Shown here: one piece after another, positions 14,086 through 25,183 of the stretch | Position numbering within the stretch: position 1 is the stretch's first letter | Layout of the letters: every line of letters starts with the position of its first letter | DNA from: Deinococcus aestuarii | GTDB lineage: Bacteria > Deinococcota > Deinococci > Deinococcales > Deinococcaceae | Length of the DNA stretch: 64,000 bases | NCBI RefSeq assembly: GCF_018863415.1 | Contig: NZ_JAHKSN010000010.1 | Location: forward strand, 1 to 64,000 | Direction of reading: 5' to 3' | Program-made: the position numbers and the translations under genes | Notes under the pieces: generated by a model | Seen by the model: only the letters and a program-made list of their open reading frames with translations | The model's database searches: none | What the model was told of the DNA's origin: nothing

Positions 14086-14967
14086 GTGACGACCACGCCC
14101 GCCGCCCCGCCCACAGACGCCCACCCTACCCGCGCCGGGCTGGGGCTGGGTCTCGTGTCGGCGCTGGGCTTCGGCACCCTGGGCATCTGGGGCAAGCTCG
14201 GGGGACAGGTGGGCCTGGACAGTTTCGACCTCCTCGCGTGGCGCTTCGGGCTCGTGGCCGCCGTGCTTCTCCCGCTGGCGGGCCGGGGGATGACGTGGCG
14301 GGAGCGCGGGCCGCTGCTGGGCGTCGGGCTGATCTATGCCGTGGCGACCACCCTCTACTTCGGGGCCCTGGAGCGCATCACGGCGGGCACCACCTCGCTG
14401 CTGCTGTACCTCGCGCCCGCCTTCGTGATCCTCTTCGGGTGGCTGCTGGGCAGGCGGCCCGGTGCGGCCCAGCTGGGGGCGGTCGCGCTCGCCGCCCTGG
14501 GGCTGGGGCTGGTGGTCGGGGTGCCGGGAGCGGGGGACCGGGACCCGGTGGGGCTGGCCCTGGCCGCCGGGGCGGGGGCGCTGTACGCCGCCTATCTCCT
14601 CGCCTCCGAGCGGTGGCTGACGGGCGTCGCCCCGCTGGCCTCGACCGGACACATGGCGCTCGTGGCGGGCGGCTCTTTCGCGCTCCTCGCGGCGGGGGGC
14701 GGGACCCTGCGCGTGCCGGAGGGCGCCGCCCAGTGGGGCGTGGTCGTGGGCATGGCGGGGCTCGCCACCCTCGTCGCCGTGCCCGCCCTGTACGGCGCGG
14801 TCGCCCGGCTGGGGGCGGCGCGGGCCAGCCTGCTCGGCACGCTGGAACCGCTCTTCACGGTGCTGCTCGCCTTCCTGATCCTGGGGGAGGCGCTGCGGCC
14901 CGCCGTGCTCCTCGGCGGCGGGCTGATCCTGGCGGGCGCGGTCCTCGCCCAGCGGCGCGCGACGTAA
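14086..14967 (+). CDS. EamA/DMT-family permease
   Basis: A 293-residue membrane protein with ten hydrophobic segments in two EamA halves, the usual drug/metabolite transporter layout. The first half begins LVSALGFGTLGIWGKLG, and the second ends with TLEPLFTVLLAFLILGEAL, a typical EamA closing motif. Substrates in this family are metabolites or amino acids, exported or imported; none can be assigned. The GTG start at 14086 was chosen for the -10 element 7 nt upstream. Divergent from priA. Confidence 0.87.
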   Translation: MTTTPAAPPTDAHPTRAGLGLGLVSALGFGTLGIWGKLGGQVGLDSFDLLAWRFGLVAAVLLPLAGRGMTWRERGPLLGVGLIYAVATTLYFGALERITAGTTSLLLYLAPAFVILFGWLLGRRPGAAQLGAVALAALGLGLVVGVPGAGDRDPVGLALAAGAGALYAAYLLASERWLTGVAPLASTGHMALVAGGSFALLAAGGGTLRVPEGAAQWGVVVGMAGLATLVAVPALYGAVARLGAARASLLGTLEPLFTVLLAFLILGEALRPAVLLGGGLILAGAVLAQRRAT

Positions 14968-14981
14968 CGGTCCCGGCCCCT

Positions 14982-14987
14982 TATTCT
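14982..14987 (+). promoter_or_regulatory. -10 element of the penicillin acylase gene
   Basis: TATTCT, followed 12 nt later by the ribosome site AAGGGGG and then ATG 15013. Unlike its neighbours this gene would have a short leader. Confidence 0.45.
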
Positions 14988-15012
14988 GGACTCACTTCAA
15001 AAGGGGGTCGGG

Positions 15013-17391
<2,379 letters not shown>

Positions 17392-17425
17392 GCACCGGGG
17401 AAACGTCTGCCATCCTGGGCAGGAC

Positions 17426-17851
17426 ATGATCCAAGGTCTGAGCCACCTCACCCTGATCGTCCGCGACCTCGGGGCGACGACACGCCTGCTCGCCGACGGG
17501 CTGGGAGCCGAGGAGGTCTACTTCAGCGGCGAGGCGACGTTCTCCCTGTCGCGGGAAAAGTTCTTCCTGCTCGGTGGGGTCTGGCTGGCGGTCATGGAGG
17601 GGGACCCGCTGCCCACCCAGACGTACAACCACATCGCCTTCCAGATTCGTGAGGAGGACCTGGACGGGTGCCGGGAGCGCCTGCAAACGCTGGGCGTCTA
17701 CCTCCTCCCTCCACGTCCCCGCGTCGAGGGCGAGGGCCGCTCCCTGTACTTTTTCGACTTCGACAACCATCTCTTCGAGCTGCACACCGGCACCCTCGAT
17801 GGGCGGTTGAACCGCTACCGGCAGGGTGGGCCGCCGACCACGCCCCGGTGA
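17426..17851 (+). CDS. fosX: FosX-type fosfomycin epoxide hydrolase
   Basis: FosX is a Mn(II) enzyme of the vicinal-oxygen-chelate fold that opens the fosfomycin epoxide with water. The 141-residue product shows the metal ligands His7 (GLSHLTLIVRDL), His69 (TYNHIAFQI) and Glu118 (FDFDNHLFELHTGTL). It also has Glu44 in FSLSREKFFLLGG, the catalytic base that separates FosX from the thiol-transferases FosA and FosB. PPRPRVEGEGRSLYF is another FosX hallmark. It follows the acylase gene by 34 nt and may share its transcript. Resistance activity is inferred, not shown. Confidence 0.9.
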   Translation: MIQGLSHLTLIVRDLGATTRLLADGLGAEEVYFSGEATFSLSREKFFLLGGVWLAVMEGDPLPTQTYNHIAFQIREEDLDGCRERLQTLGVYLLPPRPRVEGEGRSLYFFDFDNHLFELHTGTLDGRLNRYRQGGPPTTPR

Positions 17852-18029
17852 GGCTGAGCGTCGGAGACGGTGGGTTGGGTTCACGAGGGGGCAAGGTGAG
17901 ACGTGGGGCGGTGTTCGTCACGCATCTCCCCTCTCCGTGGCGTCAGGAGTCCGGATGGGCGGCCCCGCCATCCTCCCCGGTGCCCTCGACGCGCAGCCTC
18001 TGGCCGATATCCCGCAGCCGCGCGACCTG

Positions 18030-18836
18030 CTAGCCCAGGGTGGGCACGCCCGCGAGGCTGTCGAGGTAGGTCCACAGGTAGGCGATCATGGCGTAGATGG
18101 TGCCCGGCTCCGCGCCCGGCAGCCGCACCGCCCGCACGATCACGAACCCCGCCAGGGCGATCAGGAACAGTTCGAGCAGACCCCAGTTGGCCGCCTCGGT
18201 GTCGGAGAGCCGCACGCGCCACAGCGCCAGCCGCCGGTAGTGGTCGCGCACCGGCCCCTCCCCCGGCCGGGACAGCACGTCCACCTCGCGCTCCAGTTCG
18301 TCGTTGAGGCCGCGGTTGAGCGTCACAGCCCGGCGGGCGAAGTGGCGGCTCACCCACAGGGCGGGCAGCAGCAGGGCCAGACAGGCCAGCCCGGTCAGGG
18401 CGTCGTACCCGAAGAGCATCCCCAGCGACCCCACGAAGCCCACCAGCGCCCCGATGATCAGGGGCACGTCGCGCTCGAAGAAGTCCACGAATTCCCGCGA
18501 GAGCGCGCTCCTCGCCACGATCTGCGAGGTGGGCAGCCCCCGGCGGGCCTGACCCAGCACGACCCGCTCGGCCACCTCGCCGTAGAGGCGGGTGAAGGTG
18601 CGGGTGTCGAAACGCTGGCGCACCACCCCGGTCACGCTGTGCGCGAGCCAGATGCCCCCGAACAGCGCGAGGCCCGCGTAAGAACCGCCCAGCAGCCCGT
18701 CGATGGCCTGGCCGGTGGCGAAGGGATACAACAGGTTGAAGAGGTTTTCCAGCAGGGTCAGGGCGTAGGTGAACAGGATGCGCGGGCGGTAGGCCCGGTA
18801 GAGCGTCCCCATCGCCCGGGACACGGCGCCCGTCAT
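18030..18836 (-). CDS. Orphan ABC six-TM domain protein, C-terminally truncated
   Basis: A 268-residue exporter-type ABC transmembrane domain (six helices, from RILFTYALTLLENLFNLLYP to LFLIALAGFVIV) with no nucleotide-binding domain in the chain or next to it. Such stand-alone six-TM proteins exist as a family. The frame stops at TAG (18030-18032) right after LAGVPTLG, but continues cleanly past it with QVARLRDIGQRLRVEG to a TGA at 17943. In homologs as I recall them a glutamine stands at the TAG and this cytoplasmic tail is present, so CAG to TAG is likely. Start 18836 (MTGAVSRAMG) or the next Met eight residues on. Confidence 0.7.
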   Translation of the reverse strand: MTGAVSRAMGTLYRAYRPRILFTYALTLLENLFNLLYPFATGQAIDGLLGGSYAGLALFGGIWLAHSVTGVVRQRFDTRTFTRLYGEVAERVVLGQARRGLPTSQIVARSALSREFVDFFERDVPLIIGALVGFVGSLGMLFGYDALTGLACLALLLPALWVSRHFARRAVTLNRGLNDELEREVDVLSRPGEGPVRDHYRRLALWRVRLSDTEAANWGLLELFLIALAGFVIVRAVRLPGAEPGTIYAMIAYLWTYLDSLAGVPTLG

Positions 18837-19083
18837 GGCCGGGGCAGGGCGGCGGGCCCCCGGCGGAAGGTGATGCTGGCGGCGACCTCGCCCCGTCGGG
18901 TCCGACCCGTCCCTGGCATGAGACTCCCTCCCTCGGCCGAGCATAACCCCGCCCCGGGGCGGGCCGGGCAGAGCGGCCGTCCGCCTCCGGAACGGTTCTG
19001 GCGGTCAGGCCACCTCCCCCGTTCCGCCGATCCCACCTCTGCCGTGTGGACGCCGGAGCGCCGAAGGTCCCCGGTGAACCGCG
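18837..19083. other. Intergenic spacer, no gene seen
   Basis: A 247-nt spacer between yjbQ and the ABC membrane gene, both on the minus strand. It contains one GC-rich palindrome (CCCGCCCCGGGGCGGG) and no convincing ORF or RNA. It probably holds the promoter of the ABC gene. Confidence 0.4.
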
Positions 19084-19509
19084 CTACCGTTCCTCGCCCT
19101 GCAACGTCAGCACCAGCCGCCGCGCCCCACCCTCGTCGCGGTGCTCGCACAGGTAGAGGCCCTGCCACGTCCCCAGCGCGAGCTGCCCCTCCCGCACGGG
19201 CAGGGTCAGGCCGGGGCCGAGCAGGCTGGCCTTGATGTGGGCGGCCATGTCGTCGGGCCCCTCCAGCGTGTGCTCGAACTCGGGCCACCCGTCCGGCACG
19301 AGGTGATTGAAGGACCGCTCGAAGTCCCGCCGCACGTCGGGCGAGGCGTTCTCGTTCAGCGCGAGACTGGCGGAGGTGTGCTGGATGAAAACATGAAGCA
19401 GCCCCACCCGCACCCGCGCGAGTTCGGGCACGGCGGCCACCACCTCCCGGGTGATGAGGTGGAAGCCGCGCGGCAGGGGGCGGAGACGCAGATCGTGTTG
19501 GGCCCACAT
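19084..19509 (-). CDS. YjbQ/UPF0047 family protein
   Basis: A 141-residue single-domain protein with the UPF0047 signature: LLHVFIQHTSASLALNEN, then EGPDDMAAHIKASLLG and LGTWQGLYLCEHRD, whose conserved histidines form a metal or phosphate site. E. coli YjbQ has weak thiamin phosphate synthase activity and the family is often named secondary thiamine-phosphate synthase; the physiological role is unsettled. ATG 19509 is supported by TACCCT 7 nt upstream. Separated from pilT by the palindromic element. Confidence 0.9.
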   Translation of the reverse strand: MWAQHDLRLRPLPRGFHLITREVVAAVPELARVRVGLLHVFIQHTSASLALNENASPDVRRDFERSFNHLVPDGWPEFEHTLEGPDDMAAHIKASLLGPGLTLPVREGQLALGTWQGLYLCEHRDEGGARRLVLTLQGEER

Positions 19510-19516
19510 GGGAAAG

Positions 19517-19522
19517 AGGGTA
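19517..19522 (-). promoter_or_regulatory. -10 element of yjbQ
   Basis: TACCCT on the minus strand, 7 nt before the ATG at 19509. Confidence 0.5.
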
Positions 19523-19578
19523 GTGGGAAATGGTCGGTGGTGAGGAGGACAAGAGAGGAGCGCTGGCCCCTGTGGGCT

Positions 19579-19727
19579 CGCTCTCCTCTCACAGCGGTGG
19601 CCGGACACGTTGAGGGTCTTCCCCCCTCAACGTGTCCGGCCCGGGCAGAGCGAGCACCCGTGAGGAGAGCGGTCCTGCGTGGCGTTGAAGGGACAAAGTG
19701 CGTCCCTTCAACGCCACGCAGGACCGC
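19579..19727. repeat. Nested long-palindrome element
   Basis: Three inverted repeats in 149 nt. Hairpin A: an 18-bp perfect stem (19599-19616 with 19624-19641) around a 7-nt loop. Hairpin B: a 26-bp perfect stem (19669-19694 with 19702-19727) around a 7-nt loop. An outer stem, CGCTCTCCTCTCAC (19579-19592) with GTGAGGAGAGCG (19660-19671), encloses hairpin A with a 2-nt bulge and shares bases with the foot of B. The two loops have no U-run after them, so they are not ordinary terminators. The arms of A and B are related only at CGTTGA(A)GGG. It lies between pilT and yjbQ, both transcribed on the minus strand. Confidence 0.9.
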
Positions 19728-19748
19728 GATCAGGACGACCTGTTCTCC

Positions 19749-20996
19749 TCAGCCCCGCCCGTACGGCTTGCTCCCGCCCGTGCCGAAGCCCGCGTCGGCG
19801 ACGGTGCGGCCCGCGGGCGTGCCCGGGAGGGTGGGATTGGCAGGGGTGCGGCCCGCCGCCTGGGGCGTGGCGCCGCCCGTGCCCGCGGGGGGAGCGTACC
19901 CGGCGGCGGCCCCGACCCCCGCGCTCGGGTCGTTGGCGAGGCGGGCGAACTCCTTGGGGTCCACGGCGCGTTCGACGCCCACGTCGTAGGTGATCACGCG
20001 GCGGCGGTAGAGGTTCGCCAGGAAGGCGTCCATCGTGACCATGCCCTCGCGGGCACCCGTCTGCATGGTCGAGACGATCTGGAAGGTCTTGCCCTCGCGG
20101 ATCAGGGAGCGCACGGCGGGGTTGGCGATCAGCAGTTCGTAGGCGAGGACCCGGCCCGAGCCGTCCGCCTTGGGGAGAAGCTGCTGGGTCATCACGGCGA
20201 CGAGGTTGCCCGCGAGCTGCACCCGGATCTGCTCCTGCTGCTCTTCGGGGAACACGTCCACGATGCGGTCAATGCTCTCGGGGGCGGAGTTGGTGTGCAG
20301 GGTGCCCATCACGAGGTGCCCGGTCTCGGCGGCGGTGACGGCGGCCTTGATCGTCTCGTAGTCGCGCATCTCGCCCACCAGAATCACGTCGGGCGCCTGC
20401 CTGAGCGCGGCGCGCAGGGCGGCGTTGAAGCTCTGGGTGTCCGCGCCGACCTCGCGCTGGTTCACGATGCTGTTCTTGTGCGTGTGCATGAACTCGATGG
20501 GGTCTTCAATCGTGACGATGTGCAACCGCTTGGTCTGGTTGATGTGATCGATCATCGCGGCGAGGGTCGTGCTCTTGCCGCTGCCCGTCGGCCCCGTCAC
20601 GAGCACCAGGCCGCGCGGCGCGTTCGCGATGTCCACGACCTGTTGCGGCAGCCCCATTTCCTGCGCGGTCTTGATGCGGGTGGGAATCAGGCGCAGCACC
20701 CCGCCCACGTTCCCGCGCTGCATAAAGGCGTTCACGCGGAAGCGGGCCTTTTCGCCCAGCGCGAAGGAGAAGTCGAGTTCGCGCTTTTCCTCGAAGGTGC
20801 GCTGCTGCTTCTCGTTCATCATCGAGTACATCAGCTTGCGCGTCTGGGTCGGCGCGAGTTCGGAAAAGCCCTGCGGGTCGTACACGCCCTGGAGCTTGAA
20901 CTGCGGCGGCAGCCCCACGGTGAGGATCACGTCGGACGCGCCCTTGTCGGCGGCCACGCGCAGGATGTCGGTGATGTCGGTCGGGGGAATGGTCAT
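19749..20996 (-). CDS. pilT: Type IV pilus retraction ATPase PilT
   Basis: PilT depolymerises the pilus, driving retraction in twitching motility and DNA uptake. The 415-residue hexameric ATPase has Walker A GPTGSGKS (residues 135-142), the Asp box IVTIEDPIEF, Walker B ILVGEMRD and the His box GHLVMGTLHTN. The C-terminal ~70 residues (Gly, Pro and Ala rich) extend beyond the usual ~345-residue length and look unstructured. It lies 73 nt downstream of pilB on the same strand; the pair probably forms one transcript. A second, more diverged copy is at 29946-31025. Confidence 0.95.
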   Translation of the reverse strand: MTIPPTDITDILRVAADKGASDVILTVGLPPQFKLQGVYDPQGFSELAPTQTRKLMYSMMNEKQQRTFEEKRELDFSFALGEKARFRVNAFMQRGNVGGVLRLIPTRIKTAQEMGLPQQVVDIANAPRGLVLVTGPTGSGKSTTLAAMIDHINQTKRLHIVTIEDPIEFMHTHKNSIVNQREVGADTQSFNAALRAALRQAPDVILVGEMRDYETIKAAVTAAETGHLVMGTLHTNSAPESIDRIVDVFPEEQQEQIRVQLAGNLVAVMTQQLLPKADGSGRVLAYELLIANPAVRSLIREGKTFQIVSTMQTGAREGMVTMDAFLANLYRRRVITYDVGVERAVDPKEFARLANDPSAGVGAAAGYAPPAGTGGATPQAAGRTPANPTLPGTPAGRTVADAGFGTGGSKPYGRG

Positions 20997-21069
20997 GAGG
21001 GAAACCTCGGTGGGTGGGGAGTGGGAAGGGCGAGGCTTGTGCTGGCGGCCGGGAGCTGGTGGCTGGCGA

Positions 21070-23742
21070 CTAGTTGCTCGTCACCGCCAGCACTTCCTCC
21101 AGGGTGGTGAGCCCCTGGAGCGCCTTCTCGATGCCGTCCTGGCGCAGGGTGCGCATTCCGCTCTCGCTCAGGGCCACGTCGCGGACCTCGGCGGCGGTCT
21201 TGCCCGCCCCGATGGCGCGGCGCAGGGGGTCGTCGATCACCATCAGCTCGTGGATGCCCATGCGGCCCTTGTACCCGGTGCCGCCGCAGCGCGGGCAGCC
21301 CGAGCCGCGCACGAGACTGCCGCCGCTGACCTGCGCCTCCGTCAGCCCCAGGCGGCGCAGCACGTTGGGGTCGGCGTTCGTGGGCTGCTTGCACTCGCCG
21401 CACACCTTTCTGACGAGGCGCTGGGCGAGCACCCCCACCACGGCGGCGGCGATGTTGAAGTGCTCCACGCCCATCTCCTCCATGCGGGTGATCGCGCCGG
21501 GGGCGTCGTTCGTGTGTAGGGTCGCCAGCACGAGGTGGCCGGTCAGGGCGGCCTCGGTGGCGATCTTGGCGGTCTCGGCGTCGCGGACCTCGCCCACGAA
21601 GATGATGTCGGGGTCCTGGCGCAAAAAGGCCCGCAGCGCCCGCGCGAAGGTCATGCCCGCCGCCACGTTGACCTGCGACTGCACGATGCCCGGAATCTCG
21701 TACTCGATGGGGTCTTCGATGGTCGTCGTGTTCTTCTCGGGGCGGGCGATGCGCTTGAGGGTCGAAAAACTGGTAAAGGACTTGCCCGAGCCCGTGGGGC
21801 CCGTGACCAGGAAGATGCCGTTGGGCTTGTCGGTCACGTCGAGATACCGCTGGAAGTTGTGTTCGGAAAAGCCGAGCTGCTCGACTTCGGGGATGTTGCT
21901 CGCCTTTTGCAGGAGCCTCATCACGGCCTTCTCGCCGTACACGGTGGGCAGGGTCGAGAGGCGCAGGTCGATGTCGATGGAGCCCTTCTTGAAGCGGATG
22001 CGCCCGTCCTGGGGCACCCGGCGCTCGGAGATGTCGAGGCTTCCCATGATCTTGATGCGCGCGAGGATGCTCTGGGCGCTGCCCTTGGGCAACTCGTTTT
22101 GCTCGCGCAGCACACCGTCGATGCGGTAGCGCACCCGCACGGACGTCTCGGTGGGCTCGATGTGGATGTCGGAGGCCTCCTGCAAGGCCGCTTCCCGGAT
22201 CACGTTGTCCACCACCCGGACGACGGCGTTGTCGTCGAGGGCGGAGACGTCCACGTCGTCTTGCTTTTTCGCCTCGCGGCTCTTGCTCTCGGCGACGAGG
22301 CGCTGGTTGAGGTTCGCCATGTCCTGGCTGCCGAAGTAGCGCTCGATCAGCCGAACGATGTCTTTTTCCGCCATCACCGCCGGGACGATCTCGCGGCCCG
22401 TGATGAGCTTGAGGTCGTCGAGCGCGAAGACGTTGCGCGGGTCCTTCATGGCGATGACGAGCGACTCGCCCTGGAGCCGCACGGGCACCACGAGGTATCG
22501 GCGCGCCGTCGCCTCGGGAATCATCAGGGCGACCTTGGCGTCGGGCGGGCTCTGCACCGGGTCGAGGTACTCGTAGCCGAGCTGCGCGGCGAGCGAGCGC
22601 GCGAGCATCTCCGGGCTGAGCTTGCCCGACTGGACGAGGGTGTCCTCCAGGCGCCCTCCGCCCGAGTTCTGCTTTTGCAGCGCCCCCTCGATCTCGTCGG
22701 CCTTGGCAAAACCCAGTTCGAGAATCACCTCGCCGAGCGGCTTGACCTTGCCGCCGCGCGCCTGGACCTGAAGGGCTTCTCGCAGTTGCGCCCGCGAGAG
22801 GCTGCCCTGCTGCACCATCTGCTCGCCGAGGCGACCCCGCTGGGGGTAGAAGCGCTCGATCAAGGCCTCCACGTCGCGCGGCTTGGCGAGGACGAGCTGC
22901 ACCGGGCGCCCGAGCACCGCCGCGAGGTCGTCGCGCCTGCGGGGGTCGCTCGCCACGGCGACCACGCCCTGGGGGCCCTCGTCCACGGGCACGGCCTGGA
23001 GGCGCAGGGCGTCGGCGCGCAGCATTCCGCCCAGCACGTCCTCGGTGGGCTGGAAGTCGCGCGGGTTTCGCACGTAGGCGACTCCCGCCTGTTCGGCGAG
23101 AACCTCGTAGAGCTGGTCTTCGGTGACGATGCCCTGGGTGACGAGGGTGCCGCCCAGCGGCTCGCCGGTCTGCTGCTGCACGTCGAGCGCGACCTGAAGC
23201 TGCGCCTCGCTGAGCAGGCCCCGGGCGATCAGCCGCTGCCCGAGCCGACCCCCGCCCACGCCCTCACCCGGCGCCTCGGCGGGCATGGGGGCCGAGAGGT
23301 CGAGCTCGGGGTAGTGGGTGGCGATGGACCACAGAATCTGGTCGCGCAGCGCCTGATAGGGCTCGATGATCAGCCCGCTGTCGTCCTCCAGCGCCTCGAT
23401 GGACAGGCTGGAGAGGGGGTCGGCCAGGGCCACCCGCAGCGTCTCGCCGTCGAGCGCGAAGGGGAAGGCCTGCACCGTCTGGGCGGTCTGCGCGCTGATT
23501 GCGGCGACGGCGGCGGGCTCGGGCGTGATCACCAGCAGGTCCACCAGCGGGATGCCCAGCGCCTCCTCGATGGCCCGCGCGATGCGCTTCTCGCCCACCA
23601 TGCCGGAATCGATCAGGATGTCGCTGAGCCGCCCGCCGACCTCCGCGTGGCGCACGAGCGCCTTTTGCAGGTCGAGGTCGTTCACGTACCCCTGCTCCAG
23701 CAGGATCGCGCCGAGGCGCCGGTCACCTATCGAGAGTGCCAC
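21070..23742 (-). CDS. pilB: Type IV pilus extension ATPase PilB/PilF, three N-terminal repeats
   Basis: Drives pilus assembly. The 890-residue chain is much longer than the ~570 residues of proteobacterial PilB. Its N-terminal ~480 residues contain three GSPII/MshEN-type modules, recognisable by LGAILLEQGYVNDLDLQKAL (residue ~10), LGQRLIARGLLSEAQLQVAL (~160) and LGEQMVQQGSLSRAQLREAL (~305). A related segment, KPLGEVILELGFAKADEIEGA, follows. This is the layout of Thermus PilF. The motor has Walker A GPTGSGKSF near residue 649, IFVGEVRD and GHLVLATLHTN, plus the zinc tetracysteine CGEC ... CPRC (residues ~779-817). In other GSPII proteins this domain binds cyclic-di-GMP. GTG start at 23742. 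Confidence 0.95.
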   Translation of the reverse strand: MALSIGDRRLGAILLEQGYVNDLDLQKALVRHAEVGGRLSDILIDSGMVGEKRIARAIEEALGIPLVDLLVITPEPAAVAAISAQTAQTVQAFPFALDGETLRVALADPLSSLSIEALEDDSGLIIEPYQALRDQILWSIATHYPELDLSAPMPAEAPGEGVGGGRLGQRLIARGLLSEAQLQVALDVQQQTGEPLGGTLVTQGIVTEDQLYEVLAEQAGVAYVRNPRDFQPTEDVLGGMLRADALRLQAVPVDEGPQGVVAVASDPRRRDDLAAVLGRPVQLVLAKPRDVEALIERFYPQRGRLGEQMVQQGSLSRAQLREALQVQARGGKVKPLGEVILELGFAKADEIEGALQKQNSGGGRLEDTLVQSGKLSPEMLARSLAAQLGYEYLDPVQSPPDAKVALMIPEATARRYLVVPVRLQGESLVIAMKDPRNVFALDDLKLITGREIVPAVMAEKDIVRLIERYFGSQDMANLNQRLVAESKSREAKKQDDVDVSALDDNAVVRVVDNVIREAALQEASDIHIEPTETSVRVRYRIDGVLREQNELPKGSAQSILARIKIMGSLDISERRVPQDGRIRFKKGSIDIDLRLSTLPTVYGEKAVMRLLQKASNIPEVEQLGFSEHNFQRYLDVTDKPNGIFLVTGPTGSGKSFTSFSTLKRIARPEKNTTTIEDPIEYEIPGIVQSQVNVAAGMTFARALRAFLRQDPDIIFVGEVRDAETAKIATEAALTGHLVLATLHTNDAPGAITRMEEMGVEHFNIAAAVVGVLAQRLVRKVCGECKQPTNADPNVLRRLGLTEAQVSGGSLVRGSGCPRCGGTGYKGRMGIHELMVIDDPLRRAIGAGKTAAEVRDVALSESGMRTLRQDGIEKALQGLTTLEEVLAVTSN

Positions 23743-23830
23743 TGTCAGTCCTCCAGTCCTGGGTGGTGCGTCAGGCCGTGCGGGCCCGGGGTGGGCCGTG
23801 GGTGGGGGGGCGGAAGGCGGGGCGGGTCAT

Positions 23831-24349
23831 TCAGGGCCGCCAGTCGTGACCGTAGCGTTTGAGAACCGCCCGTTCGAGCTTTCTCGTCGCGCGGGTGTGC
23901 GGCAGGGCGTTGACCGTCAGGGGGTGCACCAGGATCGTGTGCATTCCGGCGAGGTTGCCGCCCAGCACGTCGGTGAAAAGCTGGTCGCCCACCATCCCCA
24001 CCTGCCGGGCGGGCAGGCCGAGCGAATCGAGGGCCCGGTGGAAGGCGCGCGGGTTGGGCTTGCCCGCCATCCCGACCCCCTCGAAGCCGAGCTTGTCGAG
24101 CCAGAAACGGGCCCGTTTTCCGGTCGCGTTGCTCAGGAGGTAGAGCCGGGTCTCCGCCCGCCGCAGGTCGGCGGCCCAGCGCATCACGTCCGCCCGCTCC
24201 TCGTAGCTGCCGTAGGGAATCAGGGTGTTGTCGAGGTCGAGGAGCAGCCCGCGCAGCCCGCGCTCGGCCAGGAAGTCGGGGTCGATGTCGCGGATGTGGT
24301 CGATCACGTCGCGGGGGCGCAGCAGGCCCCGGGGCACGGCCAGACTCAT
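23831..24349 (-). CDS. YqeG-family HAD phosphatase
   Basis: A 172-residue HAD-IIIA phosphatase of the YqeG group. Motif I is LLLDLDNTLIP (nucleophile Asp near residue 38), motif II LYLLSNATG, motif III the lysine in GMAGKPNPRAFH, and motif IV MVGDQLFTDVLGGN. Related proteins include mitochondrial phosphatidylglycerophosphatase, but the bacterial substrate is uncertain. The ATG overlaps the stop codon of pgeF by 4 nt (ATGA), so translation is coupled. Confidence 0.9.
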   Translation of the reverse strand: MSLAVPRGLLRPRDVIDHIRDIDPDFLAERGLRGLLLDLDNTLIPYGSYEERADVMRWAADLRRAETRLYLLSNATGKRARFWLDKLGFEGVGMAGKPNPRAFHRALDSLGLPARQVGMVGDQLFTDVLGGNLAGMHTILVHPLTVNALPHTRATRKLERAVLKRYGHDWRP

Positions 24350-25119
24350 GCCGCGCCGCCCTTCGACCCGGGCAGGCCGATCACGGCCCACATCCGGCCC
24401 GTGCGCCCCCCGTCGCGGCGGTAGGAGTAGAAGTCGGGCTCGGTGGAGCACCGCCCGCTCACCCAGATGTTCCCGGGGAGGAGCCCCGCCGCGAGCAGGA
24501 CCGCCCGGTTCGCCCCCGCGAGGTCGAGGTGGGGGGCGCCCTCCCGCTCCAGTACGAACTCCCCGAGGCCCGCCTCCCGGAACCCCCGCGCCACGTCCAC
24601 GCCCACCGGATACCGCTCGCCGCAGATGCCGGGGCCGACCGCCGCCCGAATCCGCTCAGGGCTGGCACCGCGGGCGACCATCGCCTCCACCGTCCGTGCC
24701 CCGATTCCCCCCAGCGTGCCCCGCCAGCCCGCGTGGGCCGCGCCGATCACGCCCGCCGCCTCGTCTGCGAGCAGGATGGGGTAGCAGTCCGCCGTGCCGA
24801 TGGCGAGGAGGAGCCCCGGCTCGGTCGTCACCAGGGCGTCGCCCTCCTGCACGCCGGGGCGGGCCTCGCGGACCTGGGTGCCGTGGACCTGATCGAGCCG
24901 GGCCACCCGCTCCCCGGCGAAACCGAGGGCCCCTGTGAGGCGGCGGCGGTTCTCCGCGACGAGTTCCGGGTCGTCCTCCCGGTCGTCGAGGTTCAGGCCC
25001 CCGCCCGTGAGCGCACCGTAGGCGCCCGTGGACACGCCCCCGGCGCGCGTGGTGAACGCGTGCGGCAGCGGCAGGAGGGGGGAGCGCAGCACCATCAGGA
25101 GGTCAGTATCGGTTCGCAT
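24346..25119 (-). CDS. pgeF: Peptidoglycan editing factor PgeF (YfiH/laccase-like)
   Basis: A 257-residue protein of the YfiH multicopper-oxidase-like family. In E. coli the homolog removes L-Ser misincorporated for L-Ala in peptidoglycan precursors; purine nucleoside phosphorylase activity has also been reported. The metal-site histidine and cysteine motifs are visible: DQVHGTQV, TADCYPILL, GAAHAGWRGTLGG and GPGICGERYPVG. Conserved C-terminal SGRCSTEPDFYSYRRDGG is present. It starts at ATG 25119 and is the first gene of a pgeF-yqeG pair, possibly reading on to pilB-pilT. Confidence 0.93.
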   Translation of the reverse strand: MRTDTDLLMVLRSPLLPLPHAFTTRAGGVSTGAYGALTGGGLNLDDREDDPELVAENRRRLTGALGFAGERVARLDQVHGTQVREARPGVQEGDALVTTEPGLLLAIGTADCYPILLADEAAGVIGAAHAGWRGTLGGIGARTVEAMVARGASPERIRAAVGPGICGERYPVGVDVARGFREAGLGEFVLEREGAPHLDLAGANRAVLLAAGLLPGNIWVSGRCSTEPDFYSYRRDGGRTGRMWAVIGLPGSKGGAA

Positions 25120-25183
25120 ATCTCACCGAATTCTGACGGTCCATTGAGCTGGCGGGGGCGGTCTGGTTACGCTTGGGGACACG

